NCBI RefSeq assembly: GCF_050586345.1 | Contig: NZ_JBOCEF010000011.1 | Span: forward strand, 1 to 64,000 | Length of the DNA stretch: 64,000 nucleotides | From: JBOCEF01 sp050586345 | GTDB lineage: Bacteria > Pseudomonadota > Alphaproteobacteria > Rhodobacterales > Rhodobacteraceae | Direction: 5' to 3' | In this document: positions 7,667 through 15,860 of the stretch, piece by piece | Layout: each line of letters opens with the position of its first letter | Position numbering within the stretch: position 1 is the stretch's first letter | Made by a program: the position numbers and the translations under genes | Notes under the pieces: model-generated | Database searches by the model: none | Told to the model about the DNA's origin: nothing | The model's input: only the letters and a program-made list of their open reading frames with translations

Positions 7667-9406
7667 TCACATGCACAGGCAGTCCGAGAAGCTCTCGTAC
7701 TCCACCCCGTAGATCAGGTTCTGGTGGTTGGTGATCTCCACCCCGTTCGCATCGACCTCCTCGATCGGCGCGAGGACGAGGCCCACGAGGTCGCCCTCGC
7801 CCGCCTCGAACCCCTCGCCCTCGGCGCGGGCCTGGGCGGCGATCTCGCTGGCGCCGGGGTAGAACGAGATGAACAGGTCGTCCGTCAGGTTCCAGATCGC
7901 CTGCTGGACCTCCTGCGCGGTGTAGCCCTGGGACACGAAGTCCTGGTTCAGGATCCAGTTCACCAGGTCGAGGTTCTCCCAGTTCTGCACGAATTCGCCG
8001 AGCGCGGCGTTGTTCGCGTCGGCCAGGAAGACCTCGGCCGTCACCAGGATGCCGTCGGGCACGTCGCCGAAGAAGTCCACGCAGTAGATGTCGGTGCTGG
8101 CGGTCGCCGAGAACCGCTCGTTCTGCGGCGAGGCGACGTCCACGACGAAGCCGTCGCCCTGCACGGTCACGAACACCTCGACCGAGTCGGGCTTGATCGC
8201 CTCGACATCCTCGAGGGTCTTGATGTTGGTGGCATGGACGGTCATCGACACCGAGGCCGTGCTCTCCATCCCGTATTCGTTGGCGGCGGTGTAGGTGAAG
8301 ACGTCCACGCCCATGCCGCCGAACTCGAGCCCCGCCCAGGCGTCGACGCCGTCATAGGTCAGCGTGCCGTCGGCGTTCAGCGTCACGGTCGCGCCGCTGG
8401 CCAGCGTCACGGCGCCGCCCGGGGTCAGCGCGATCCCCTCGACCGCGGTGATGGTCACGCCCGGCTCGTCGTTCGACAGGACCGAGAGGGTCGGCGCCTC
8501 GGTCCAGCAGGTGCAGGCGTCGTCGTCCAGCAGCTCCGGCGGGTCGATCATCGTGGTCAGGTCGTAGACCCCGGCGTCGAGCGAGGTCACGTCCTGCCCC
8601 TCGGCCAGCGCGATCACGCCCGAGGCGCCGCCCGCGTCCACGTCCGAATCCGCCGCCTCGTCCGCCCCGGCGTCCTGGAGGGTGAACACGTAATTCTCGG
8701 GCAGGGCCGACACCACGATGCTGTAATCGGCGGCCTCGAGGAAATCGAACAGGTAATAGCCGTCGGCGTCGGTCACCGCGGTCAGGCCGCTGTCGACGCC
8801 GTTCTTCCACAGGGTGACAACCGCGCCCGCAAGGCCCGCTTCGTCCGCGCCCTGGATGCCGTCGAAATCGGCGTCGATCCACACCCGGTCGCCGATGGAG
8901 CCGAGCGATTCGGAGGTCCCGCCGATCTTGAGCGAATCGTCCCGCGACCCGCCTTCCTCGCCCACCGAGGTGTAGCGCAGGGCGAAATCGCTCTCCTCGA
9001 ACATGTCGATCGTCACCGGATCGGTGGAGGAGATCGTGAAGCTGGTCGACCGAATGTCATCCTTGCTGATGCCATTGGTTCCGAATTCGAGACCGACATC
9101 GAAGGCGCCGTAGGTGCTGAGCACCTCGCCCTTGATGTTCACGGACTTGGAGACCGACTTGACCCCGTCCTCGTCCGTCACCTGGCCGGTCAGGTCGTCG
9201 CCGGTGATGGTCATCCCCGCCTCGATCAGCGACGTGGGGGCGTCGAAGAACAGCCCGCGCATGTCGCCGATCAGCGCGCCGTCCAGCAGCAGCACATCGA
9301 CCTTGAGCGAGCCGTCGGCCATTTCCGTCAGGGTGATCTGGGTGTCGATTTCGCCTTCGATCACGAAGGTCATGGTCCGAAGACCGGTCGAGGTGTCATA
9401 CGCCAT
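7667..9406 (-). CDS. SdrD_B / cadherin-like protein with C-terminal thioester-like domain (paralogue 2)
   Basis: A 579-aa predicted surface or secreted protein. Residues 1-165 form a beta-rich domain I do not recognise (starting MAYDTSTGLRTMTFVIEGEI). An SdrD_B-like domain follows (GDRVWIDADFDGIQGADE, ~170-275), then the linker DDDACTCWTE (~296), a cadherin/VCBS-like domain with VLSNDEPG and LNADGTLTYDGVDAW (~305-385), and a C-terminal thioester-like domain with YCVDFFGD (Cys442) and VQQAIWNLTDD (Gln501). WILNQDF and GYTAQEVQ between them resemble the Gram-positive family. It ends in NLIYGVEYESFSDCLCM. Paralogue 1 has the same order after its repeat region, but the N-terminal domains differ. 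There is no Sec signal peptide; export by the adjacent T1SS is an inference. The ATG at 9406 is chosen over an upstream in-frame one because AGAGGA lies in front of it. Confidence 0.82.
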   Translation of the reverse strand: MAYDTSTGLRTMTFVIEGEIDTQITLTEMADGSLKVDVLLLDGALIGDMRGLFFDAPTSLIEAGMTITGDDLTGQVTDEDGVKSVSKSVNIKGEVLSTYGAFDVGLEFGTNGISKDDIRSTSFTISSTDPVTIDMFEESDFALRYTSVGEEGGSRDDSLKIGGTSESLGSIGDRVWIDADFDGIQGADEAGLAGAVVTLWKNGVDSGLTAVTDADGYYLFDFLEAADYSIVVSALPENYVFTLQDAGADEAADSDVDAGGASGVIALAEGQDVTSLDAGVYDLTTMIDPPELLDDDACTCWTEAPTLSVLSNDEPGVTITAVEGIALTPGGAVTLASGATVTLNADGTLTYDGVDAWAGLEFGGMGVDVFTYTAANEYGMESTASVSMTVHATNIKTLEDVEAIKPDSVEVFVTVQGDGFVVDVASPQNERFSATASTDIYCVDFFGDVPDGILVTAEVFLADANNAALGEFVQNWENLDLVNWILNQDFVSQGYTAQEVQQAIWNLTDDLFISFYPGASEIAAQARAEGEGFEAGEGDLVGLVLAPIEEVDANGVEITNHQNLIYGVEYESFSDCLCM

Positions 9407-9687
9407 GGCGCGCCACGTCCTCTTCTCTCGGGTTACGCAAAGCAAGTCGCACTCTCCGCACGGTGGCGGATACGGTGGGGTACGGCGCGCCCCGTGAAGG
9501 ACGAATTAACACCGCGGGCAGGAACGGTTTCTGTTTTGGGAAAATTGAGCGGGTCCAGAAGCTTGCCCTTCGGCGCAGCGATCCCTTGATCCGCGCCGCC
9601 GGGCGGCCACCATTAGGGGACGGGCCGGCGCGGCCCGGGCGGCCCGAGTCGGCGGGCGGCCTTCGGCGATGCGAGGGATCCGAAAGC

Positions 9688-10908
9688 ATGGACGGAGCCG
9701 AGGACGGCGCGGCGGTGGAGATCACGGCGCTGGCGCGGATCGCGGAGATCGACGCGGCCGAATGGGACGCCTGCGCGGCGCCCGAATGCGCCGATGGCGG
9801 CCGGCCGCTGCACCCGTTCCTGGCGCACAGGTTCCTCTCGGCCTTCGAGGCGTCCGGCTCGGTCAGCCCCCGCACCGGCTGGGCGCCGCGGCACCTCGTG
9901 GCCCGCCATGGCGGCAAGGTCATCGGCGTCGCGCCGATGTATCTCAAGGGCCATTCCCAGGGCGAATACGTGTTCGACCATTCCTGGGCCCACGCGTTCG
10001 AACGCGCCGGGGGCGACTATTACCCCAAGCTCCAGGGCGCGGTGCCCTTCACCCCCGTCACCGGCCCGCGCTTCCTGCTCCACCCCGACGCCGACCCGGT
10101 GCAGGCCATGGGCGCGCTGGTCGAAGGGGCGGTGCAGCTGGCCGCCCAGGGCGGGCTGTCCTCGGTCCACTGGACCTTCTGCACCGAGGCCGAGGCCGCG
10201 GCGGGCGCCGCCATGGGGCTTCTGCGCCGCACGCACCAGCAGTTCCACTGGATCGACGAGGGCTTCGGGGATTACGAGGGCTTCCTCGCCTCGCTGTCGT
10301 CCCGCAAGCGCAAGGCGCTGCGCAAGGAACGCCGCACGGCGCAGGAAAGCGGCCTCCGGATCGTCCAGCTGACCGGCGACGCCATCGAGCCCGAACACTG
10401 GGACGCCTTCTGGCGCTTCTACCAGGACACCGGCGCGCGCAAGTGGGGCTCGCCCTACCTGACCCGCGCCTTCTTCGACATCGCGCAGGACACGCTGCGG
10501 GACGATTTGCTGCTGGTCCTCGCCGGGCGCGAGGGGCCGGGCGGCATGGAATGGGTCGCCGGCGCGCTCAACGTCATCGGGCGCGACACGCTGTTCGGGC
10601 GCTACTGGGGCTGCACGGAACACCACCCGTGCCTCCATTTCGAGCTCTGCTACCACCAGGCCATCGACTGGGCGCTGGCCCATGGCCAGACCCGGGTCGA
10701 GGCGGGCGCGCAGGGCGAGCACAAGCTGGCGCGCGGCTACCTGCCGGTGGAGACGCACTCGCTGCACTGGATCGCCAACCCGTCCTTCCGCGACGCGGTG
10801 GCGGATTTCCTGGAGCACGAGCGCGCGGCGGTGGACGAGGAGATGGCCTGGCTGTCGGACCGCTCTCCGTTCCGCCAGGCCCCGCCGCCGCCCGAAGAGC
10901 ACGACTGA
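9688..10908 (+). CDS. FemAB-like GNAT N-acyltransferase (COG3146-type)
   Basis: A 406-aa cytoplasmic protein of the family annotated as GNAT or 'peptidogalycan biosynthesis', with a FemAB-like double acyltransferase fold. Family blocks seen are PRHLVARHGGKVIGVAPMYL, YVFDHSWAHAFERAGGDYYP, SSRKRKALRKERR and GRYWGCTEHHPCLHFELCYY-like (here ...LHFELCYHQ), then EAGAQGEHKLARGYLPV. The enzymatic substrate is not established for this family. The ATG at 9688 is used because family similarity begins soon after it. It is followed 26 bases later by the pterin dehydratase gene, so the two are probably co-transcribed. Confidence 0.88.
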   Translation: MDGAEDGAAVEITALARIAEIDAAEWDACAAPECADGGRPLHPFLAHRFLSAFEASGSVSPRTGWAPRHLVARHGGKVIGVAPMYLKGHSQGEYVFDHSWAHAFERAGGDYYPKLQGAVPFTPVTGPRFLLHPDADPVQAMGALVEGAVQLAAQGGLSSVHWTFCTEAEAAAGAAMGLLRRTHQQFHWIDEGFGDYEGFLASLSSRKRKALRKERRTAQESGLRIVQLTGDAIEPEHWDAFWRFYQDTGARKWGSPYLTRAFFDIAQDTLRDDLLLVLAGREGPGGMEWVAGALNVIGRDTLFGRYWGCTEHHPCLHFELCYHQAIDWALAHGQTRVEAGAQGEHKLARGYLPVETHSLHWIANPSFRDAVADFLEHERAAVDEEMAWLSDRSPFRQAPPPPEEHD

Positions 10909-10934
10909 TCCACGCGGCTGAATGGGAGGACATC

Positions 10935-11231
10935 ATGCCGGGCAAACTCGACGGGGCTGAGCGGGCCGCCGCGCTGAAGGCGCTGCAGGCCGAGGGCTGG
11001 GAGATGGTGGAGGGGCGCGACGCCATCGCCCGCAGCTTCAAGTTCGCCGATTTCGCCGCCGCCTGGGGCTTCATGTCCGCGGTGGCGCTGAAGGCCGAGG
11101 CGATGGATCACCACCCCGAATGGTCCAATGTTTACAACAAGGTGGAGATCACGCTGACCAGCCATGACGTCGGCGGCCTGTCGGGCCGCGACGTGGCGCT
11201 GGCGGGGGAGATCGACCGGCTGGCGGGCTGA
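10935..11231 (+). CDS. phhB: 4a-hydroxytetrahydrobiopterin (pterin carbinolamine) dehydratase
   Basis: A 98-aa enzyme that dehydrates 4a-hydroxytetrahydropterin, the product of aromatic amino acid hydroxylases, back towards dihydropterin. The diagnostic active-site block is AMDHHPEWSNVYNKVEITL with the paired catalytic His, followed by TSHDVGGLSGRD. Length is normal for the family. GGGAGGA lies seven bases upstream of the ATG. No phenylalanine hydroxylase gene is in the window, so the hydroxylase it serves is unknown. Confidence 0.93.
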   Translation: MPGKLDGAERAAALKALQAEGWEMVEGRDAIARSFKFADFAAAWGFMSAVALKAEAMDHHPEWSNVYNKVEITLTSHDVGGLSGRDVALAGEIDRLAG

Positions 11232-11249
11232 GGCGCGGGCAAAAGAAAA

Positions 11250-11273
11250 CCCCCGGTCCTTGCGGGCCGGGGG
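11250..11273 (-). terminator. Rho-independent terminator between phhB and the peroxiredoxin gene
   Basis: CCCCCGGTCC pairs with GGGCCGGGGG (one G-U) around TTGC. On the minus strand it is followed by GTTTTCTTTT, so it mainly terminates the peroxiredoxin gene; phhB ends 18 bases to its left and may share the stem. Confidence 0.82.
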
Positions 11274-11300
11274 CGTTCCATCGTCAGCTGTCGCGCGGCC

Positions 11301-11789
11301 TCAGAGCAGCTCGAGCACCGCCTGGCCGGTGGAGGTGGTCGCCTCGCCGGGCGAGCCCTCGACGTTGATCGCCTCGACCACGCCGTCCTTCACCACCATC
11401 GCGTAACGCTGCGAGCGGTCGATCAGCCCCACCGGCGGGGCCGAAAAGTCGAGGCCGATCGCCTTGGTGAAGGCCGCCTCGGCATCCGACAGCATCAGGA
11501 TGCCCGCGCCCGAAGCGCCCGTGGTCTCGCCCCAGGCCTTCATCACGAACGGGTCGTTGACCGACACGCAGGCGATGGTGTCGACGCCCTTGGCCTTCAG
11601 CGCCTCGGCGGTCTCGACGAAGCTGGGCAGGTGCTTGAGGTGGCAGGTCGGCGTGAACGCGCCCGGCACCGCGAACAGCGCCACGGTCTTGCCCGCGCAC
11701 AGCTCGCTCACGGTGACCGGCTCGGGCCCCTCGGCGCCCATGGTGGTGAAGCTGGCCTGGGGCAGCTTGTCTCCGGCTTTGATGCTCAT
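11301..11789 (-). CDS. Peroxiredoxin, Prx5/AhpE-like
   Basis: A 162-aa thiol peroxidase of the Prx5 class, reducing hydroperoxides via a peroxidatic Cys. The motif VPGAFTPTCHLKHLPSF holds the peroxidatic Cys49 with the preceding Pro and Thr expected in the family. Further landmarks are ACVSVNDPFVMKAWGE and VGLIDRSQRYAMVVKDGVV. The ATG at 11789 is preceded by GGGAGA at 12 bases; an upstream in-frame start at 11831 would add 14 residues not typical of the family. It is a single gene with its own terminator. Confidence 0.92.
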   Translation of the reverse strand: MSIKAGDKLPQASFTTMGAEGPEPVTVSELCAGKTVALFAVPGAFTPTCHLKHLPSFVETAEALKAKGVDTIACVSVNDPFVMKAWGETTGASGAGILMLSDAEAAFTKAIGLDFSAPPVGLIDRSQRYAMVVKDGVVEAINVEGSPGEATTSTGQAVLELL

Positions 11790-11892
11790 GTCTCGGGATC
11801 TCCCTGTGTTCGGTATGTCTTGAACGGCCACCTAGCGCGGCGGGGCGGCGGGACCAGAGGGCGCGTCCCCGGATCCCGCCGCCCGCGCGCCG

Positions 11893-13293
11893 TCAGGCCG
11901 AGATGGCGCCGAGGATGCGCGCCCAGCTGCGCGCGCCCTTGTGGAAGCTCTGCAGGTCGTATTTCTCGTTCGGCGAATGGACGCGGTCGTCGTCGAGGCC
12001 GAAGCCGACCATCAGCGATTCCATCCCCAGCACGGTCTGGAAATACCCGGCGATGGGGATCGAGCCGCCGCTGCCGACGAAGGCGGCCTCCTTCTCCCAC
12101 TCCTCGGACAGCGCTGCGCGCGCGGCCTCGAAGGCGGGGAGGGAGATGTCGAGGTTCACCGCCCCGCTCGCGCCATGCTCGTGGAACTCCACGGTGCAGT
12201 CGGCGGGCAGGCGGTCCTTCACGTGCTGGCGCAGCGCGGCGCGGATGGCGTGCGGGTCCTGGGTTCCGACGAGGCGGCAGGACACCTTGGCCGAGGCCTC
12301 GGCCGGCAGCACGGTCTTGAAGCCCTGGCCCGTGTAGCCGCCGTTGATGCCGTTGAACTCCATCGTCGGGCGCGCCCAGATGCGGTGCAGCGGCGGGCGG
12401 TCCTGCTCCCCTGCGGGGGCCGAGAGGTCGACGGCGCCGAGGAAGTCCTCCGCCTTGAAGCCAAGGCCCTCCCACTGGCGGGCCAGCTCCTCGGGCAGCT
12501 CCGGCACGCCGTCATAGAAGCCGGGCAGGGTGACGCGCCCGGTCTCGTCATGCAGGTCGGCCAGGATATGCGCCAGCACCTGGATCGGGTTGCGCGCCAG
12601 CCCGCCATACATGCCCGAATGCAGGTCGCGGTCGGCGGCGCGGATCACGATCTCCTCGCCCATCAGCCCGCGCAGCATGGTCGAGATCGCGGGGGTCTCG
12701 GGGTCGTACATGCCGGTGTCGCAGATCATCGCGAAATCGGCTTTCAGCTCCTCGGCGTTCGCTTTCAGGAACGGGATCAGCGAGGGCGAGCCCGATTCTT
12801 CCTCGCCCTCGAGGAGGATCGAGACGCGGCAGGGCAGGGCCCCGGTCTCGGCCTTCCAGGCGCGGCAGGCCTCGATGAAGGTCATCAGCTGGCCCTTGTC
12901 GTCGCAGGCGCCGCGGGCGCGGATCTCCTTGGACCCGTCGGCGCGCTCGATCAGCGCCGGCTCGAAGGGCGGGCGCTCCCACAGCTCCAGCGGGTCGACC
13001 GGCTGCACGTCGTAATGGCCGTAGAACAGCACGTGCGGCGCGCCGGGGATGTCGGGGCCATGGGCGACGACCATGGGATGGCCGGGGGTGGGACGCACGG
13101 AGGCGTCGAAGCCGAGGCCGCTGAGTTCCTCGGCCATCGCCTCGGCGGCGGCGGCGACTTCGCCGGCATAGGCGGGATCGGTGGAGATCGACTCGCGCCG
13201 CAGCAGGGTGAAGAGGCGCTCGAGCGCGGCGTCGAGATCGGCGTCGATGCGGGAGAGGACGGCGGGAAGGGCGGCAGGGAGGGGGGCGGACAT
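11893..13293 (-). CDS. M20-family metallopeptidase (dipeptidase / carnosinase-like)
   Basis: A 466-aa di-zinc peptidase of the M20 family. Metal ligands and catalytic residues are in VLFYGHYDVQPVDPLELW, RGACDDKGQLM, LEGEEESGSPSL and MICDTGM, with the C-terminal SPNEKYDL. An internal lid/dimerisation domain (RDLHSGMYGG...INGGYTGQG) is present. The pattern fits the dipeptidase subgroup rather than ArgE or DapE. No signal peptide, so it is cytoplasmic. The ATG at 13293 starts the family N-terminus; it is divergent from the lipoprotein gene at 13451, with 157 bases between them for both promoters. Confidence 0.9.
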   Translation of the reverse strand: MSAPLPAALPAVLSRIDADLDAALERLFTLLRRESISTDPAYAGEVAAAAEAMAEELSGLGFDASVRPTPGHPMVVAHGPDIPGAPHVLFYGHYDVQPVDPLELWERPPFEPALIERADGSKEIRARGACDDKGQLMTFIEACRAWKAETGALPCRVSILLEGEEESGSPSLIPFLKANAEELKADFAMICDTGMYDPETPAISTMLRGLMGEEIVIRAADRDLHSGMYGGLARNPIQVLAHILADLHDETGRVTLPGFYDGVPELPEELARQWEGLGFKAEDFLGAVDLSAPAGEQDRPPLHRIWARPTMEFNGINGGYTGQGFKTVLPAEASAKVSCRLVGTQDPHAIRAALRQHVKDRLPADCTVEFHEHGASGAVNLDISLPAFEAARAALSEEWEKEAAFVGSGGSIPIAGYFQTVLGMESLMVGFGLDDDRVHSPNEKYDLQSFHKGARSWARILGAISA

Positions 13294-13450
13294 GCGCGGC
13301 AGGCTCCGGGTCTTGTGTGCGTTGAGGGGCGTCGACCGGGAGAGTGGAGCGCGAGGGGCGCCGCGGCAAGGGGCGCGTCGGGGAAGGCGGGGTTGCGGAT
13401 GGGCGGCACGGGGGAAGAGTGCCGCTGACCAGGTAGGGAAGGATGCTGCA

Positions 13451-13867
13451 ATGAAAGCCTTTGACTTCGCCGCGGCGGCGGGCGCGCTCGGTCTGCTCGT
13501 CGGCTGCGCGAATTTCGGGGAAGCCGGACTCGCTGCAGGTCGGGTGGATGTGCACGTGATGAAGCCGGAGGCAGGGGCGATGGAATCGCGCCTGCGCCGG
13601 GAACTGGACCGCGCCCCGGCCCCGCCGACCCGTGAATGGGACGAGGGTGGCGCGCACGTCTTCCTGTCCACCTTGCCGGGCGATCCGCGCGTCTGGGTCT
13701 ACCGGGTGACCGTGGGCGCCGATGCCGGCACGACCGTCGTGGTCGAGAGTTCCGACCTCGGCAGGGAAATGGACGTCTGGCACGGCCGCAAGCTGGCGCC
13801 GGTGAATCCCGACCTCACCGCCGCGCGGATCGCAGCGATGATCGAAGGCTGCAACGCCGAGGTCTGA
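13451..13867 (+). CDS. Small predicted lipoprotein, unknown function
   Basis: A 138-aa protein with a lipoprotein-type N-terminus: a short hydrophobic stretch ending in LLVGC, so lipidation at Cys19 is predicted, although the signal lacks a strong positive charge cluster. The rest is a compact mixed domain with RVDVHVMKPEAG and VWVYRVTVGADAGTTVVVESS and no motif I recognise. AAGGATG precedes the ATG. The stop lies four bases before the end of the convergent TerB-like gene. Confidence 0.7.
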   Translation: MKAFDFAAAAGALGLLVGCANFGEAGLAAGRVDVHVMKPEAGAMESRLRRELDRAPAPPTREWDEGGAHVFLSTLPGDPRVWVYRVTVGADAGTTVVVESSDLGREMDVWHGRKLAPVNPDLTAARIAAMIEGCNAEV

Positions 13868-13871
13868 GCCC

Positions 13872-14330
13872 TCACTCGTATTTGGCCGCCTGCGCCCGGT
13901 GGCGGGCGATGCCGCTGTCGCGGTCGGTCACGCCCAGCAGGGGGGCGACCTGGCGCAGCAGGGCGTCCTCGTTCGGGTTGCGCTCCCCGTCCTCCAGCAC
14001 CACGGCCCAGAGCGCCTCCAAGAGGCCCATCCGCTCCTCGTACGGCACCGCGCCCTTGAGCGCGCGGGTGAATCGCACCGTGTCGGGGGCGGCGGCCTCG
14101 ACCTTCTCGGCCTCCTCCAGCAGCGTCTCGGCCGCGTCCGGGGGCAGGCGGTAGCGGGCGCGCAGCTGCGCGAGGATCATCGCCCGCTCGCCGGAATCGA
14201 ACAGCTCGTCCGCGCGGGCGACCCGGACCATGAGCGCGGCGAGGGCGAGGCGCGCGTCGCCCTCGTCGAGATCGGCGCGGTCCCGGTCCTCGGGCGCGGC
14301 CGTCAGCCAGGCGATGAGATCGGCGAACAT
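13872..14330 (-). CDS. TerB-family (tellurite resistance TerB-like) protein
   Basis: A 152-aa all-helical protein matching the TerB/DjlA metal-binding helical domain: ALAALMVRVARADELFDSGE with acidic residues in the first helix pair and a second acidic loop at VLEDGERNPNED, the two-EF-like arrangement of this fold. Family members are found in stress and phage-defence contexts, but most in alphaproteobacteria are of unknown role, so the name does not imply tellurite resistance. The ATG at 14330 has GGAGAAA eight bases upstream. Confidence 0.82.
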   Translation of the reverse strand: MFADLIAWLTAAPEDRDRADLDEGDARLALAALMVRVARADELFDSGERAMILAQLRARYRLPPDAAETLLEEAEKVEAAAPDTVRFTRALKGAVPYEERMGLLEALWAVVLEDGERNPNEDALLRQVAPLLGVTDRDSGIARHRAQAAKYE

Positions 14331-14573
14331 GGGGTTTCTCCTGGTGTTTCGGCGGAAAAGGCGCGCGTCCGTCCCCACCAGCTAGGCCGAAAAGCCCGCG
14401 GGGAAAAGGGTGACGGCGGCGGGCGCCGGGGGCCGCTTCGGGGGCCCCGTCGAAAAACCGTCATCAAGGTCGAAAAAACCTCTCGGTTGGCGCTTGACGC
14501 CGCCCCGCCCAGCCCGTATTCACCGCCCCACGCCGGACGGACCCGGGATCACGGGGCGGCGGAAGAGAGAGCT

Positions 14574-14650
14574 GCGGTTGTAGCTCAGTTGGTTAGAGTA
14601 CCGGCCTGTCACGCCGGGGGTCGCGGGTTCGAGCCCCGTCAACCGCGCCA
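14574..14650 (+). tRNA. tRNA-Asp (GTC)
   Basis: Complete 77-nt cloverleaf including encoded CCA. The acceptor stem is GCGGTTG pairing with CAACCGC, anticodon GTC at 14608-14610, and the T arm is GCGGGTTCGAGCCCCG-like. It differs from the copy at 14696 only in the D loop (GTTGG versus GATGG). Confidence 0.97.
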
Positions 14651-14695
14651 CTCTCTCTTCGCCGCCCCGATCCCGTCCCGCCCGATGCGAGATGC

Positions 14696-14772
14696 GCGGT
14701 TGTAGCTCAGATGGTTAGAGTACCGGCCTGTCACGCCGGGGGTCGCGGGTTCGAGCCCCGTCAACCGCGCCA
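14696..14772 (+). tRNA. tRNA-Asp (GTC), second copy
   Basis: 77-nt cloverleaf with encoded CCA and anticodon GTC, 45 bases downstream of the first copy and nearly identical to it. The two probably form one transcript ended by the hairpin at 14797. Confidence 0.97.
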
Positions 14773-14796
14773 TTTCTCGCATTCAGCGTCATGGAA

Positions 14797-14828
14797 AACG
14801 CCTCGCACCCGCCCGGTGCGGGGCGTTT
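14797..14828 (+). terminator. Terminator after the tRNA-Asp pair
   Basis: A 13-bp stem (AACGCCTCGCACC with GGTGCGGGGCGTT, one G-U) and a CGCCC loop, followed by TTT; 25 bases beyond the second tRNA. Confidence 0.82.
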
Positions 14829-15494
14829 CGCGTTCCGGCCCGCGCCATCCCTGCCGCTCCGCGCCGCCGCGCCCCGTCCCTGGACCCCGTCCCGGCGTCC
14901 CGTCTTCGCGCCATGCGACCCGTCCCCGGCGGCCCCGGCCGGTTCCCGCGGCGGCGGGCGCGCCGGGACGCGGATCCCTGGCCCCCCCGGCGGCGGAGCG
15001 GGGGCGGTCCGGCGGGCGGGCAGGGGCGCCGGGATGCGGTCCGCGGCGGGGGAATCGCCCGGGGGCCGACGCCGCGGCGCCGCAGCTGCGAACCCCGCCG
15101 CGCCGATTTGTCGTATCAGGCGGCGAGGCCCGCCGGTTTTCAGTCGAACCGCTTTCCCGAGAAAATCACTTGGGTAAATCCCGCCCCGCGCGCACGACCC
15201 CCGGCGGTCCTTCAAACCCCTTTCATCCCCGCGATTTACCGTGTTTCCTGCGCATATCCGCGCACCGCTGCATACGGTCGCACACAAGCAGGACTACGAA
15301 AATTGCTTGGAATTTCAGGCGCTTTGCACTGCTGCGGCCGCGAAGAACGCCGCCCGGGACCCCATCGGGCCGGGTCCGCGTGTTGACCTTTGGATGTAGG
15401 GGGGCGTAGACAACGCGCAAGGCTTTCGATGCGCCGCAGCGCCGATCGCCACGGCCGTAGGCGCCGGCGCAGTCCGGCAACCGAAAGAGTCGCC
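14829..15494. other. Long intergenic region upstream of the nuo operon
   Basis: About 670 bases without a convincing gene. Short open frames on both strands give Arg/Pro-rich translations with no ribosome-binding sites. The first 280 bases are extremely GC-rich; from about 15110 the DNA becomes more AT-rich, leading into the candidate nuo promoter at 15383. A small RNA cannot be excluded. Confidence 0.5.
15383..15412 (+). promoter_or_regulatory. Candidate sigma-70 promoter of the nuo operon
   Basis: TTGACC (15383-15388), an 18-base spacer and TAGACA (15407-15412). Transcription would begin near 15419, about 75 bases before nuoA. The -35 is good and the -10 weak, as is common in this group. 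This is a match by eye only. Confidence 0.45.
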
Positions 15495-15860
15495 ATGCAA
15501 GACCTTCTGAGCGAATACCTCCCGATCCTCATCTTCCTGGGGCTCGCGGTGGCCCTCGGGCTCGTCCTCCTCCTCGCCGCGGTGGTCCTCGCCGTCCGCC
15601 GGCCCGACCCGGAGAAGGACGGCGCGTATGAATGCGGGTTCAACGCCTTCGACGACGCGCGGATGAAGTTCGACGTGAGGTTCTACCTCGTCTCGATCCT
15701 GTTCATCATCTTCGACCTCGAGGTCGCCTTCCTGTTCCCCTGGGCCGCCGCCTTCAAGGACATCGGCCTGTTCGGGTTCTGGTCGATGATGGTGTTCCTC
15801 GCGGTGCTGACCGTCGGCTTCGCCTACGAATGGAAAAAGGGAGCCCTGGAATGGGAGTGA
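15495..15860 (+). CDS. nuoA: NADH-quinone oxidoreductase subunit A
   Basis: A 121-aa membrane subunit of complex I with three hydrophobic segments. It has the family block YECGFNAFDDARMKFDVRFY, which includes the conserved Cys of the TM1-2 loop near the quinone entry, followed by FDLEVAFLFPW. It is the first gene of the complex I operon; its stop overlaps the nuoB start by ten bases. Confidence 0.97.
   Translation: MQDLLSEYLPILIFLGLAVALGLVLLLAAVVLAVRRPDPEKDGAYECGFNAFDDARMKFDVRFYLVSILFIIFDLEVAFLFPWAAAFKDIGLFGFWSMMVFLAVLTVGFAYEWKKGALEWE

Noticed and set aside
13872..14330. Tellurite resistance determinant
   Set aside because: Only a lone TerB-like helical domain; no other ter genes are present, so a tellurite role is not supported.
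14574..14772. tRNA-Asp pair as an integration site
   Set aside because: The genes downstream are complex I genes, no integrase is present and no duplicated tRNA 3' end is seen apart from the complete second tRNA.
14773..15494. Short open frames upstream of nuoA
   Set aside because: Arg/Pro-rich translations on both strands without ribosome sites; treated as non-coding.
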